Of a stretch of DNA of 64,000 bases, positions 21,840 through 34,800 are shown piece by piece. How positions within the stretch are numbered: position 1 is the first letter of the stretch; each line of letters begins with the position of its first letter. Source of the stretch: Meandrina meandrites (taxonomy: Eukaryota > Cnidaria > Anthozoa > Scleractinia > Meandrinidae); assembly GCA_963693305.1 (NCBI GenBank), contig OY855906.1, positions 28,480,937-28,544,936 of the forward strand, written 5' to 3'. Both the position numbers and the translations under genes were made by a program. The notes under the pieces are model-generated. The model saw nothing but the letters and a program-made list of their open reading frames with translations. It had not been told where the DNA came from and made no database searches.

Positions 21840-22510
21840 TATGGGTAGAATAAAAGATGGTCAGTTGAGTGCTACACGTGATTGTTTTCTTTGTAAACTT
21901 AGCTCCAGTAACAGACCTTTGAAATACAAAATTGGCGACGATGATGAATCAAAAGATTCAATCTTTATACACTATAACTCCTATTAAACAGCCTCCCTCG
22001 GGGAAATGGAAAGTGGCTGCTTAATAGAGTCGATAATAGAGGTTAGCCGTTTAATAGGAGTTCGTCTGAAATTAGCACAACGCTGTTTAAAAAGGTCATG
22101 CTATTTCAATACAAAATAGCGTGACAAGGAATAAAGGAACCACATAAAGTCTACAATAAACTTATGTTTGAATGATTTAACCAGCCTCTCTGTCCGAGCT
22201 TGTTGAATATAAATCCATCGCATATTACATTCTTACTGGCCGATAAGTAGAGGTAGCGCTAGAAGAACGCTTATCGGGACGGCAGAAAGGTGGCCACGTT
22301 CTCTTAATAGAGGTGGTTTTATCTACAGAATTATACTGACAATGGTTTCGGGACTTTAGTAACTGGCTTTTTAATAGGGAGTGGCCGCTAAATGGGTGAC
22401 TGCATAATAGGTGTTTGACTGTATCTATGGCAGGAAATTTATCCTTGACACTGACCATCAACCTCTGGCACGTATATTTGGTCCTAAATCTAACATTCCT
22501 CCATCAGTTG
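21840..22510 (+). mobile_element. Ty3/gypsy RNase H remnant (copy 1), MITE-interrupted
   Basis: MGRIKDGQLSATRDCFLCKLS at 21841 and KFILDTDHQPLARIFGPKSN at about 22432 flank an inserted MITE. The TDHQPL motif is the gypsy RNase H strand. The uninterrupted paralog is at 42746-43231. Confidence 0.75.
21964..22425. mobile_element. MITE inserted into the gypsy remnant
   Basis: Ends TACACTATAACTCCTATTA and (reverse) TACAGTCAAACACCTATTA form an imperfect inverted repeat. The paralogous site at about 42860 lacks it. A related piece is at 44859-45078 (shared TTCGGGACTGCAGAAAGGTGG- and CTTAATAGAGGTGG-type segments). No coding capacity. Confidence 0.65.
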
Positions 22511-22840
22511 CCAAACTCGATAATTTGTCCTTCCGATTGTCCAAATATTCTTGTGTCTTGTCATGAGCTTCGGAAAATTCTACCTCTAGCGTTTCTCTTT
22601 TTCTTTGATACGATAATTTCTCCATTGTTTCCATGGCGCGTTGACTTGCACTTCGCCAAGTTTTTGACAAACTTGTTTGACTTCCCGCCAGCTCGGATAA
22701 TCTTCTTCATCCAGAAGGTACAACAGCTTGTTCTTTACCCTTGTAAATGCCGATTTGTCCTTCGCTTTTTCCTGATTTAATTTCTTAATTCGCTCCTCTC
22801 CTTCGTCCAATGCTTCGCTATGCTCGCCGTCCACTGACAT
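22458..22840 (-). pseudogene. Retroelement-associated acidic coiled-coil fragment, frameshifted
   Basis: Minus-strand frames starting at 22840 read MSVDGEHSEALDEGEERIKK, KSAFTRVKNKLLYLLDEE and REVKQVCQKLGE, then after a frameshift SQRAMETMEKLSYQRK and VEFSEAHDKTQEYLD. I remember similar proteins from coral genomes next to BEL/Pao-type retrotransposon genes; that link is recollection. The frameshift argues against a functional host gene. Confidence 0.45.
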
Positions 22841-23364
22841 GATTTGGAACCTCGCTCTGCTAACATAAAATGTTCACAACAAACATTTATTGGTTCCACA
22901 ACGACCGATTACTTGATAAACTCGATTAATTCTAATTTCTATGGCTATGGATGCTCCGAACGCGCGCGCCTTCGATGAGCGCAGGTGCTCCGCTAAGAAT
23001 GTGGAGCGATCACACACAGGAAGGAAAATACATCCCAGAATTGCATCTAACACCCTAGCGATAACGAGGACGAAGGCGATTATTAATTTCATCATTGCCC
23101 TGTATATTAAACGACCGCAGTAAAAGATTTGCTCGAGTTACCATCTGTGGGTTTATCACTGACACTCAAAAAGCTATACTCTTAGTGCTTCGATCCTTAA
23201 GTATCCCTACTTTTTAATCTTAATTTTAATCTCTTCAAGGAAAGCCAATACTAACACCTTCGACTATGGCGCACGTTATAACGCAATAGCGAAGGATAAA
23301 ATGAATACAATCATGTTTACTAAACTTTAGCCCAAACCAATAGCAGATGATGAAAACTTCCCAA

Positions 23365-23519
23365 TAGAGTGGTTTTATTTAACCCGTGAAATAGCAACTA
23401 AACTTTTAGATAGTATTACACACTAATTCCATTGTTTTCTTTTGTTTAGTTTTGACTACTACTCACTAATTGTTACCTGTTGTTTCACGGGTTAAGTAAA
23501 ACCACTCTAACCCTCCAAG
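23365..23519. mobile_element. 155-bp MITE, TA target
   Basis: TAGAGTGGTTTTATTTAACC and its near-complement at the other end (GGTTAAGTAAAACCACTCTA) form a terminal inverted repeat of about 25 bp including ACCCGTGAAA. Edges are TA. No coding capacity. Confidence 0.7.
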
Positions 23520-23868
23520 CGCTTTGGAAACGTTAGCTGTGGTATTAGGATGGCCTACAAAACACCTAGTCCGTTAGATATTTCAGTCCTGGTACCCTCC
23601 TCCGGCATTATGAGACGAAACATTCACGATCAGGCGAATTGTTGTATCTCACAAGTCAAACTTAAGGTCGACTAAGTGCTCGATCGACTAAGGGCGTTTC
23701 TTTCGTCAGATGCAGAAGGGAATTAAGAAATCTTTCCCTGTATCGAGATAATTGGAATCGACTAAGACGGTAATTGGATCCGACGTATGATGAATTTAAC
23801 GAGAGGATATGTTTTATGTAAGCGCAAGTTCTATTTCATACATTTCTTTCAAGCCTGTAAGTGATTCA

Positions 23869-24008
23869 GGATGATCAGTTTATGTTTCTGGGAAACTGCC
23901 CACCTTCCCCTCCCCAAACCTAACATTTTGCCCAAAGCGAGAAGTAAGTGTTAATGTTAGGTTTAAGGTGGGGTAGGTGGACAGTTTCCCAGAAACATAA
24001 ACTGATCC
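23869..24008. mobile_element. 140-bp foldback element with 8-bp target duplication
   Basis: Arms of about 55 bp share GATCAGTTTATGTTTCTGGG and AACCTAACATT in opposite orientation. Both flanks are GTGATTCA (23861-23868 and 24009-24016). A partial copy with only the left arm is at 24591-24651. Confidence 0.8.
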
Positions 24009-24590
24009 GTGATTCATTCATATAATTCCATCCAAATACTGTGATGTTCCACCAGCTCGTTTGAAGGTAAGCGATAATGACTGAATTTCGTCAAAATGTT
24101 TCAGCTCTAAGGCCAGGAAGAATAACTTTAAACCCATAAACAAATAAGTACATTCTTATCTTTCGGTAGGACCGCCTTTCTCCAAACAGCTCCACCCGCG
24201 CACGCAAATCGGCGACCTAAAGCTGTTTTGAGTAAGGTTGCCTAGAAAAATGTATGGAAAGTAAATGGCAAAGAATGGAAAGTATCATGGATGCTGGCAG
24301 TTCAAAATTCAAAGTTCACCGCATTATTTTAGCTGGAAGTATTCATGCCGCCTCTGTCAACTACGCTGAAATACAAGTAACTTCGATCAGGCATTGATGA
24401 TGACCATCTACCTCTAGTCTACTCATAACATGTTTAGCTATTGTCGCGTAGGCTTTTACGTTTGCGTGGGGTACGCAAATTGCCGATGTACACCCACATC
24501 CTGTACCTCGGTGAAGCTATAAAGATGACATTCAACTTGCGAGCAGGCATTCCTTTGTGGTTTTTAAATGTTTTAACTGTAAGTGATTCA

Positions 24591-24651
24591 GGATGATCAG
24601 TTTATGTTTCTGGGAAACTGCCCACCTTCCCCTCCCCAAACCTAACATTCC
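24591..24651 (+). repeat. Left-arm copy of the foldback at 23869
   Basis: Repeats GGATGATCAGTTTATG through CCCAAACCTAACATT without the right arm. Notably it keeps the same left flank GTAAGTGATTCA as the complete copy. Confidence 0.8.
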
Positions 24652-25599
24652 TGCTTAATGAAATCGACCGAAAGGAAAAATTGTACGCATGGGATCGGCT
24701 AACTCCCTCCTTTTTTATTAATGCAAGCCACGAGAGTCTCTTGGTCAAAATTATTCAAAACAACAACCTTAGAAATGAAAAGAATATATTATTGATTATT
24801 TAATTTGAATGTAGCAGACAGGCTGACAAAATCCTAACAAGCTGCTAAATAAATATTCACTTTGTCTCGACCAGTATAAAGTATTGCAAACCAAATTGTA
24901 CGTTCATAAAAACTATAATAATTCAGTGGCTTCAAGAGCGTTAATAACGTTTCTTGGTACCTTGGTAACACCAAGAAACCGTAGGAGTAACAAACTAAAA
25001 TAATAACATTTACCAGGGCAATTCAACATCTACGTTTTCCATCTGTACAATTTTCTGTCTAATTCAAGAGAAGTGACTTGTTGTAAATGAAATGTTGGAA
25101 CGGCCTCAAAACCTGACACTCAAAAATGACAATGACAATGACAAATGACAATCATGAACACTTACCGATGTTTTAAACTTGTTCGGAGAATTTATAATAT
25201 TAGAGAGATCAAGTACCGTATATGTTTGTTTCCCCGCGTATGACAAAAGCCTCACATTCACCGCACTTACGTCAGCCGTTTGTACGTAAAAAGGGTGATT
25301 TTACGTTTGGTGTTCGTTCTTCAATGTTTATTTTCTGAGCTAAAAATATCGCTGATAATTTATTTAACACGCGAAATTTTCAATAAAGACAAATTATTTA
25401 TCGCCAAGGCAAAGTGTTGAAATGTGGACAGGAAGGTAAACAAGTTATAGCCCCTCCATTTTTTTTTGGCATTTTGTGGCAGGAAACACAGATTGAAATG
25501 ACTGGAATATAAATTGTCTAATACATGGACGTTTGGGGAAAGGGTGATAGCTTCTTTATGTGCGAACTCTGTAACCAAGGCCACTCAGAACAGGAAAAG

Positions 25600-25625
25600 C
25601 CAATCAAATTGCAGAACTATAAAAA
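25600..25625 (+). promoter_or_regulatory. CCAAT and TATA box upstream of gene B
   Basis: CCAAT at 25600-25604 and TATAAAAA at 25618-25625 lie 155-180 bases before the signal-peptide ATG at 25780. This would place transcription start near 25650. Position supports it; motif matching alone is weak evidence. Confidence 0.4.
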
Positions 25626-25779
25626 GCATTCACCCTCGAGCACTATAGACTTGTTTTCTATTGTTTTATCATATAAGCCGACAACGACAAGCTATCCTTT
25701 GGTAATTAGCCTATGTTGTTGAAGAAAGGTTGTAAACAAAGGCACTTTGTAGCTGTTTTGCTGGGAGTGCGACCTAAAG

Positions 25780-25831
25780 ATGGACGCTTCAGCAAATCTA
25801 ATACTCCTGTTGAAAATTTTCATTGGAGTTG
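25780..25831 (+). CDS. Gene B exon 1, signal peptide
   Basis: ATG at 25780 opens MDASANLILLLKIFIGV and ends at a GTAAGT donor in phase 1. The hydrophobic run LILLLKIFIGV is a typical secretion signal. It lies 155 bases after a TATA-like box. Confidence 0.75.
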
Positions 25832-28800
25832 GTAAGTCATTGTATTCCACTTTATATTCTTTATTTTCCATCACTCTGGGGATCATTTTCTTTTTTCCTG
25901 GGAAGTAACAGAAACTAATTTATGCAGGACTGGAAGTGAAAACACACAGAGATGTGGCATTAGACAATTGGATGTGGATAGTGTTAAACAATTTTCGGTC
26001 ACATTCTTCGTTAGCAAAAAAAAAATCTTTATCCGTGCAGCAGTTAAGCCTTGTCAAGTTTAACTATTTTCATTTCGCTTAAGGTGTCGTTTACTTTGGC
26101 ACTGCCACCAAAGACAATTGACTTTCAGATCTTGAATGTGCGCGTTTAATTGTTTTGCCTTAACGTAGTTTTGTTTTGTTCTACCAAGTTTGAGGGTACT
26201 TTTCAAGTTTATAAAACCCTCACCACTTCAGATATCGTGCATCGATATCGAACCATGTTGAACGAACAAAATTTCTTTTAACCTGGGCTTTTTGTCGTTC
26301 ACACTGGACTCATCCTCGAAAACGTTCATGATCGCATAGTAATGAAGCTTTTGAAATGTTGAAATGCTGTTTCAATTTAACTACTTCGAATATAAACGAG
26401 CAAGTATTCGTATTGAACGACGCGTTATATTTATCAACCGGTTAGGCAAACAACAAAAAGCAATTGGATCTGATATTTAACCGAAGAAAAGCGCATTGTT
26501 ATTTTTTTTCGCTCCTTAATTAGTTTCTCAAATATAACATGTATTAATGCAGTCTGACACGTCACCATGAATTCAACAGATTCATTTTCTACACAATTTA
26601 ATTTATGTGTATCTCAATTCATGCAACTCGCGTATTTATTTGCAACAAACGCGTATAGCCGTCTTCTTTGTCGATAAGAATTATTTATTGTTTTCAAGCT
26701 AGAAAACAATAAAAAATTCCAACCGGCAAATGCGACGGCCATACGCGTATGAACAAATATATAATTTTCAAAATTAGTTTAATATTCGGAAAAATGGATT
26801 AATGGTGTTAAGATGAATTAATGCCGAGACTTTTTTTATTGGAAATGTGCTTTTCTGAAATTTTGCAGAGGGGGACTGCAGCTTCTGAAAATTGATATTA
26901 TTTTCATAAATTCTATTAGGACCTCAACTTAGACAACTAGCCTACCGGTACAAAGCTGTAATTTATTCCTAAATTAACGCGAATTAAGAACCCCAGCCAG
27001 AAAGTTACAAAAAATAGCAGCATCGTTCTTTATATCCAAGTAATTTATAAGTCTTTCGTGCTGGTAGAATCCATATTAGTACAAAGAAGTTGCTTCTTCA
27101 ACAATGATAACTAAAATATTCATATTGCGATTAGCTGGAATGGTCTGGGATAAGATTAGATTAGATTAGATTAGATTAGATTAGATTAGATTAGATTAGA
27201 TTAGATTAGATTAGATTAGATTAGATTAGATTAGATTAGATTAGATTACATCGCATCGCATCACATCACATCACTTCACATCACATCACATCACATCACA
27301 TCACATTACATTACATTAAATTACATTACATTACATTCGATTCCATTAGATTAGATTACATTAGATTACATTACATTACATTACATTACATTACATTACA
27401 TTACATTACATTACATTACATTACATTACATTACATTACATTACGTTACGTTACGTTACGTTACATTACATTACATTACATTAGACCAGACGGGACGTGA
27501 TTAGATTGGATTGGATTGGATTGGATTGGATTGCATTAGATTAGATTTTCTAGTTTTGGATATTATTTTCATCACCGTTGTTGGAAGAGAGGGCGTTCCA
27601 TGACGAGCCCGGCCAAAGAACTGCTGCGAAGGAGACTATATAGTTCCTAGCTTTGTGAGTACCATAAAAAGAACGAGAAGAACATTTTGGAATCGACAGC
27701 TTGTATTTCTAATTGTAATATTTAACATTTGACGGTTCTTATAAAGGCAAAAGAGAATATGCCAAAAAAGAGAACAGCAATAAGACAGTTCAAGTCTCTA
27801 CTAGGAAATTATAAAAGTTGGGCTGAAGAACAAGGTTTTAAAAGCTAAGGAGGAAAGTACGACCAATGTCCCTTTAGATAACTCATTTTTTTGTAAAGAT
27901 TCGTACCGAAGTATCTCTTTTATCCCGTGCTAGGAAATACAAAATAGCGAAATATGGAGGTATTATGAACAATTTGGAAAGGAAAAGCCGTCACAAGATG
28001 AACTAATGCTGTAACAACAGCTAAATATTCGATGGGGTTTATTTGCTATAGAAATTCTTTGTGTTCTTTGTCAAGATAGTTGCTAGTTTCATTGCAGGAT
28101 TTTATCTTTTATTTTATATTATTTATTTATTTCCGTGTAATGTCTGTTATTACACCAATCAGGGACCAGTGTAATCTGAAATTGCCAAGCCTTTTTTTTA
28201 ACCTGATGGTATTTACAAAGTTTTAATTAGATATAGCTATATGGTTGATTTTTTGTTATATGCTTTACTAATACTAAGTTTCTTATTCATTTCGACTTTT
28301 AGGTTTAGTTGCTACAGGTATGTTTACAAAAATATTTAAACGTCACTGTGAAACCTGCAAACTAGAGTGTGTACGGGATTGAAGTGCTTACAAGATAAAC
28401 ACCATAAGCTTCTAAAGAAACCTAATGCAGTGCCTAGAACGTATATGTACGAAAACCGCTCAAAATTACTGAAAAATACTCAAAATCTATAAAACAGTAG
28501 TTTAAAAAAATCTAAGAGGTAAAAATAATTGAATTAAAAGTTATTTTTCATTAATGAAAACACAAAAATTACAAATTTGGAAAAACATGTCTGTCAAAAT
28601 GACGTTGCTATGGTAACGTCAAGTTCCAAACACAACAACCTAACCTACCCATTTATTTCCAGATAAATTTTAGATTAACTCGCAAAGTTTGGCAGCGTTT
28701 GGTTAATCTTAAAAAAGTTATAAACGTTCAAAGTCAGCACGGGTAATTCCCCTCTCCCCGCCCCCGGTCTGGATAGGGTTAATCCTTCGGTTTCATTGCA

Positions 28801-31800
28801 AATAATTACCCGAGGTCAACTTTTGACCTGGCAATGTTTGGTGGGAAATTAAATTAATTTTGAAGATCGCAAACCGCGAAGCGTATGGTTTCCTTGCGGT
28901 CGTTATAGTGGGCGTTTGCGTTATTTGACTTTTCCCCAACAGCGACTGTTGTTGGATCAGCAGCAGCAAAGTCGTACAATTGTTTATCAAAATTCGTCGG
29001 TGAATCCTTTGGCTTCACTCTCGTTTCCTTTACGAATTCAGGGTTCACCTTGTCGGACAAAGAATTCGTCGATGTCATCTTAAAACTCAAAGGTTTTACG
29101 GTCCCTTCCAGTTTTGTTGTTGTGGTCTTTGGCAGCTTTACGAGCGCCATTTTTTCTTTAAGGTGTCTCTCTACAGTTTTTTCTTGACCATAAATTCTTT
29201 GCATTATCAAGCATGTGTTGTGAAAGTGTTAAAAAAATCGTTGGAGCCGTTTTGGAGATTTTCGATAAAGCGCTAAAAGTAGAAAATTTACCAAAAATTA
29301 CATTGGTAGTGACCGTATGAAAAAATCCAATTCTCGGGGTCGCGATAGCGAAAATCAACAAAACTTTCACGGCGACGAAAGATAAGTTAAATTCACATTT
29401 TGGTGTTATTTCGAAATAATTTCATTAAAGCAGTGTCTTCAAATCGGTCCGTTTATGCCGGCGTCGCTGCATGAACTGAGAAAAATCTTCCATTATGGAA
29501 TACTTCACGCTTTTCTTTCCGTGGCTACTCTTTGTCGACTTCAGGAGATCATAATTTGCTCGGTAGGCCGCAATAAAACTACGCACTTCAACGGTTTCCC
29601 ACCTAGTACATGCCAGGATATTTGTCGCGATTTTAGCGCAACACCACAAAAATGTGCCCAGCATGTGCTGCGGTTTCCGTATTTGCTATTTTCTTCCACC
29701 CGATTGGTTGAACTTCTCTTGTGATTAGATAAACCACTGCTAGACCCTACGACTTGGGTAATTCTTTTGTTCTTTTTGATGTATCCATAGTGATTTCCCA
29801 TGGGCAGTTTAACTGTGGGAGACATGGCAAAAGGTCTAGTGTAACAGATTGTGACTCACCGATGGGCATGGAAAGTGGAAAAATTCCTGACTCCGGACTC
29901 ACAGCTGCTACTGAGGTGTGTGTAGGATGCCATATCACATCAACGGGTCATGACTCGTTCATCAAAATTTTGCAGTGTTCAGAAAATTGCTTGTGTTCGG
30001 GCCATAAAAATCATATCTTCTAGCCACCGTGTAATGTTCTCTTTATTATAATTATAGACACTACAGAAACTACAGAAGTGAATCGAAGCATAAGCCTCAA
30101 CTCTTGCAGCTAGGTGGCTGGAATTTCTTAAATATCTTGCCTCTCGTATCAAACATTTCCTATTGTATATGGTTAGAGTTCTTTGAAACAATGAAGCACG
30201 TCTTTAGGGATTTTTGTACTCGGTGGCTTATTACTTATTCCTGGGGTTAGTCCTTATTAGATTGCTTTCTAACATACCAGACTCCAAAATACAAATCAGT
30301 GATTGGTGTCACTATATTTTCTTTTTGCAGTACGCCCCTTCTTGGGGCGCAAGCAAGGGAAGGCTCAACCACAAAACCACGTATCTGGTCAGAGCCAACA
30401 ACGAGGGGCAGTGGATCCAGGTGGACTTTAGACAGGTGGCCAAAGTAACCAAAATCGGAACCCAGGGCCGCAATAATTATAAACAATGGGTGACCAAGTA
30501 CACATTATCTTACAGCATCGATGACGAATATTTTGTGAGTCAACTTCATAAACCACACGATGTTCCTAGGGTAAGTTGAAATTTCAGTTAATCATATAGC
30601 CGACTGTGCCAATACAACAGATAAAAATTGAACCACGGCATGATTTCCGATGCGAATGGAACTTCGTTCAAAAGGAAGTAACTCCGTTTAAAGTTGACCT
30701 TCGGTAGCATCCTGCCTCACTTTTCCATTCCATTGCATGTGGTTTGGTATACAAATCACATGCAATGGATGTAGACAACCCCTTATCGGAAGTATCGCAC
30801 GAGTTTTTCCATGACCACGTTAGAGAATACCTGAACAGCGACAATTCCTCCTTATCTTGCCAAAGGACAATTAACAACGAAAGCATTGATGTCAAATAAT
30901 CACACATGTAAAACGACCCGGTCAGCCTGTGATTGTTTGAAGTGTTTTACATTCGTTAATACCAACGTGAACTCAATTAACCAGAGGAATGTATCGAGGG
31001 AGCTGAAAGATCTTCCATTTTATTTAAGGAGCAAAAATCAACTACTCGCAGTCAATAGAGAGCTTAAGCACAGACGTTTCTAAGCCACGCACGGCAACTG
31101 GAAGGGGATTGTTCAAGGTTTTGGCGAACTTTTACCTCCAAAACTAACAACTTGAATTTATGAACAAAAGGCTGACAATAAGCGCTAAAGACGAGAAGGT
31201 TGCATTTTCGGCTGCCGTCCGTGGATCAAAAACGCCTTTGCTTAAGCTCTCTAATAATACATGCTCCAAAAGATGAACGTTTAATTTCAGGAGTATATCG
31301 CCAACAAGGACAACACAGATGTTGTTGTCAACACATTGGATGAACCCATTGTAGCTCGTTACATTCGTATTCACCCAACCGCCTGGCATTTATGGATAGC
31401 GATGAGAGTTGAATTTTACGGATGCTATTCAGGTAAGATGATTTTAAACCTTAGTTGCATTACAAGAACAACAAAGTATTCTGCAAGGCGTCATGTCGAG
31501 TGGCGTACGTGAATGATTTCATTTAGTCGGTGTCATGCTCCTGGGCGGGGCAATGCTTTAACTTGAACTGAGGATTATGATTTCCGATTCGCATACATTG
31601 CTTTATTTATTTTATCTCAAAGGTATAATTTGATATAATTACATTCGCTAAAGATTTTTATGCATCTCAGTTCCTTTTGAATTAATCATAACTTATTCAT
31701 AATGACATAATGTATATGCTCGTGTTGCCTTGGCTGAGCTATGTTTGCTGCAGCTGAGACAAAATCAGAACCTTCCCATTTTGGGATCATTTTTGGCCAC

Positions 31801-34800
31801 AAGCGTGGCCGTTTATTTCCATAACGATCAATGAAAGATCGCATTACAAAGACATCCAATGTATTATCCCAGCAAAGGTGAAGGGGGGAACCGCCATGCC
31901 GTTGCAAAGTATAACAGATATCAGGTTGTGCAGGGAAGGGAAATTTGTCTTAACGTATTGAAGACATGATTCAGCGAAAGAAGATTGAACATGTCGGACG
32001 AGAGGCGTTCCCAAAAATGTTGACCTTTTTTATACTTATAATTTGATTTTTTTTTTCTCCTACTTAAGTAAATCAACACGACAAAAAGAAGGTTATTTTA
32101 TTGTTTTTATTTTATTTATTTTTTATCGCAAACAGGATTCGAAATTCCTGAAATCGTCTGTGCATCTGCTCTGGGAATGGAAAACGGTCAGATACCAGAT
32201 TCAGCCATTGTAGCATCGTCTCGTTATAATCAATTCTGGGGACCAGAGCGAGGGAGACTAAACGAGAAGAATGAAGGTTATTCATTTTTTCCTTGGAATA
32301 TTAACGTGTGTACTTCTTTCGTTCTTTGACTTAAAGAACCAGAAATGGAGAAAACATATTTTAGTGGGCCACATACAGCCCTGGGTGAAAAGACTTGAGA
32401 CGAATGTGTGTTCACTTTTGAGGCAAAGGCCTTAATTAAATTGAAAAAATAAATCAGTAATGGACATTATAATGAAACCAATAAGCCTAACTGTTTCAGG
32501 GACATTATATTCTGCATATCTTTGTCTTCTCGAAAAGAAAATAACAGCTAGATGTATAAAAATAGTTTGATGTGATTTTTTCATTAGCAATTAATTAATT
32601 TTGGAATCCATATAAGACACATTAGTACACCATAGTTAATTATTGTTGTCGTTTTTTTGTTTTTGTTTTTGTTTTTTACTTCGTGAGTCCCACTGCATGA
32701 TGTCAGCGGTATTGTTTGAAATTATACTGATTAATTAGTGAATGTAAAATTAGAAATTAAGTTCTATTATTACTACTTAATTAAACAAGAAAGTTGTTTG
32801 GTAGTTTTTTATTTTCTGTTTAATCTAAGGGGGTTTCGGAGGAGGATGGATTTCCCAATACAAGGACGGTAAACAGTATCTCCAGATTAATTTAGGGAAA
32901 CCTACCAAAGTAACCAGGTTCGCCACTCAAGGAAGAACTGGCGCAGGATGGTGGTCAACAACGTATACCCTGGATTACAGTGAAGATGGGGGAGCATTCA
33001 AATCATACAACAACGGCAAGGTATAAAAACAATTTCGCACTAATATACACATTAAGCAGGGTAAAAATAACTATTTACAGAGCTAAAAAGGTTACAAATA
33101 TAATAAGCTGTCTCAATGCAGCTTTTTCCTGACCATACCTAACATTTTCAATTTTTAATTCGTCCCTTAGCAGACTATCCTTTCTCGGATCGCTGTAAAA
33201 TTTACACCGTATATTGGACTTGGATTGACGTTTGATATTATATAATTTTTAGCAGAATCAATATTTCCATGGCAACAATAAACAGAAAAAAAAACAACAG
33301 GAAAACAAAAAATCAGTTAAATTTGAATACCACGCAAATCAGATTTGACAGAAAAAAAAAACTTGACACCAGTGCTACATATTAAATATACAAAAAATTT
33401 AAAACCATACTTTTTGCATGAAACTGCGTTGATGGAATTACCTCGAAATAACGACAAAATGTGTAACTAACTTTCCTTGCCGTGAATGATCCTGATAATT
33501 GGATTTTGATGCGGCAGAGACTTTGATTCACAACGTAACTTGTTTTAGGAAAGATGAAGGAAACCTTGGTCGCTACGTCGTTTGTATCAATAAATAGGAT
33601 AAATATAAATACTGGTATATGGAAAACTGCAATTATAACGCAGATAGCATGACAAATGTCATATATTTTTTTTTCTTTTCTTTTTTTTTTTGTTTTATTT
33701 TTTCCCAAGTAAGCATTTCAACTATTTTGTTTTCAAAAATATTAGTTAATAATTAACTTGGGTTACATGAGATAGCCCGGAGGGCAATTTGATTAGCTTT
33801 GTACATTAGGGTGGCGATATCTTACGAACGCCTGTTGTAAAGCGTTGGTAGTTTGGCGCGGATCAGGAGTTCCTCATACGTTTCTGCCTTGGACCTATAT
33901 ACTGCACACGCTCTTGATTGTGCTTAATTTTTCTCTTATCAGACATATTGCAGAAATTCCAATATGCTTCATGTAGATGACAATAACTTAAATATGTTAA
34001 AATGAAACATTTGTATAATGTTAACTTGGCGTTACAAGAAATTAGATTACGGAGGCGCACAAGCATTCCTACTTTTTACTAGCTCTAGTGCTAGCTTATA
34101 TGTCCCACAAAGTTAAGATTCTCACCAATATTGAATCCATTTTTTTTTTCTCGCAGCAAGATTTAACAAGTTAAATAATTGATTTTTGAAGGATCTACAC
34201 GGAAACAAGGACAATAAAAATGCGGTGGGTCATATCCTTAACTCTGCAATCATCGCTCGATTTATCAGGATCAACGTTAAAACATTCGTCGGATTCCCTT
34301 CCTTAAGAGTGGAGTTGTACGGATGCACCGACGGTATGTACACGTAATTTCTCGGCTTTAGTTTATGGTTTTGGTTTAGTCCCAGTATGTAATGGTTGTC
34401 CCCATAAAGTACATTATAAACTAACTAAGATACTATGCGCACTCTGATTGCATTGGCCAAATTGGTGAAAAACCTATGTATTATTCTTCCGTTAAACTAC
34501 TGACGCCACTACGCCTGACTATGCATGCAAAAAGACAAAACATTACTAAACATTACTTTATTGTGGTCTATCAGATAATTAAAACTGAGAATACGATTCT
34601 CACATTTAAACGATCTTAATGAAAACTTACTGAGCGTGGATCATTGAAGCAAATTTTCTCACCCACGGCAGTTGGAGCGAGGAAACTGGAGGTAAAAAAT
34701 CGAAAACGCAGTGTAACATGTAAGAAGGGACCTTATAAACAGTTTCCGTTTCCATCGGACTGGAGTGATATCAATGACATGGATATTTTTTCATTCAAAA

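Larger units (their letters stand above)
22841..25599. other. Intergenic stretch between genes A and B
   Basis: No exon is recognised. It holds the MITE at 23365-23519, the foldback at 23869-24008 and its partial copy at 24591-24651, and otherwise unique AT-rich sequence. Confidence 0.5.

Noticed and set aside
27150..27545. Interstitial telomere repeat
   Set aside because: The unit is the pentamer TTAGA/TTACA, not the TTAGGG hexamer expected for cnidarians.
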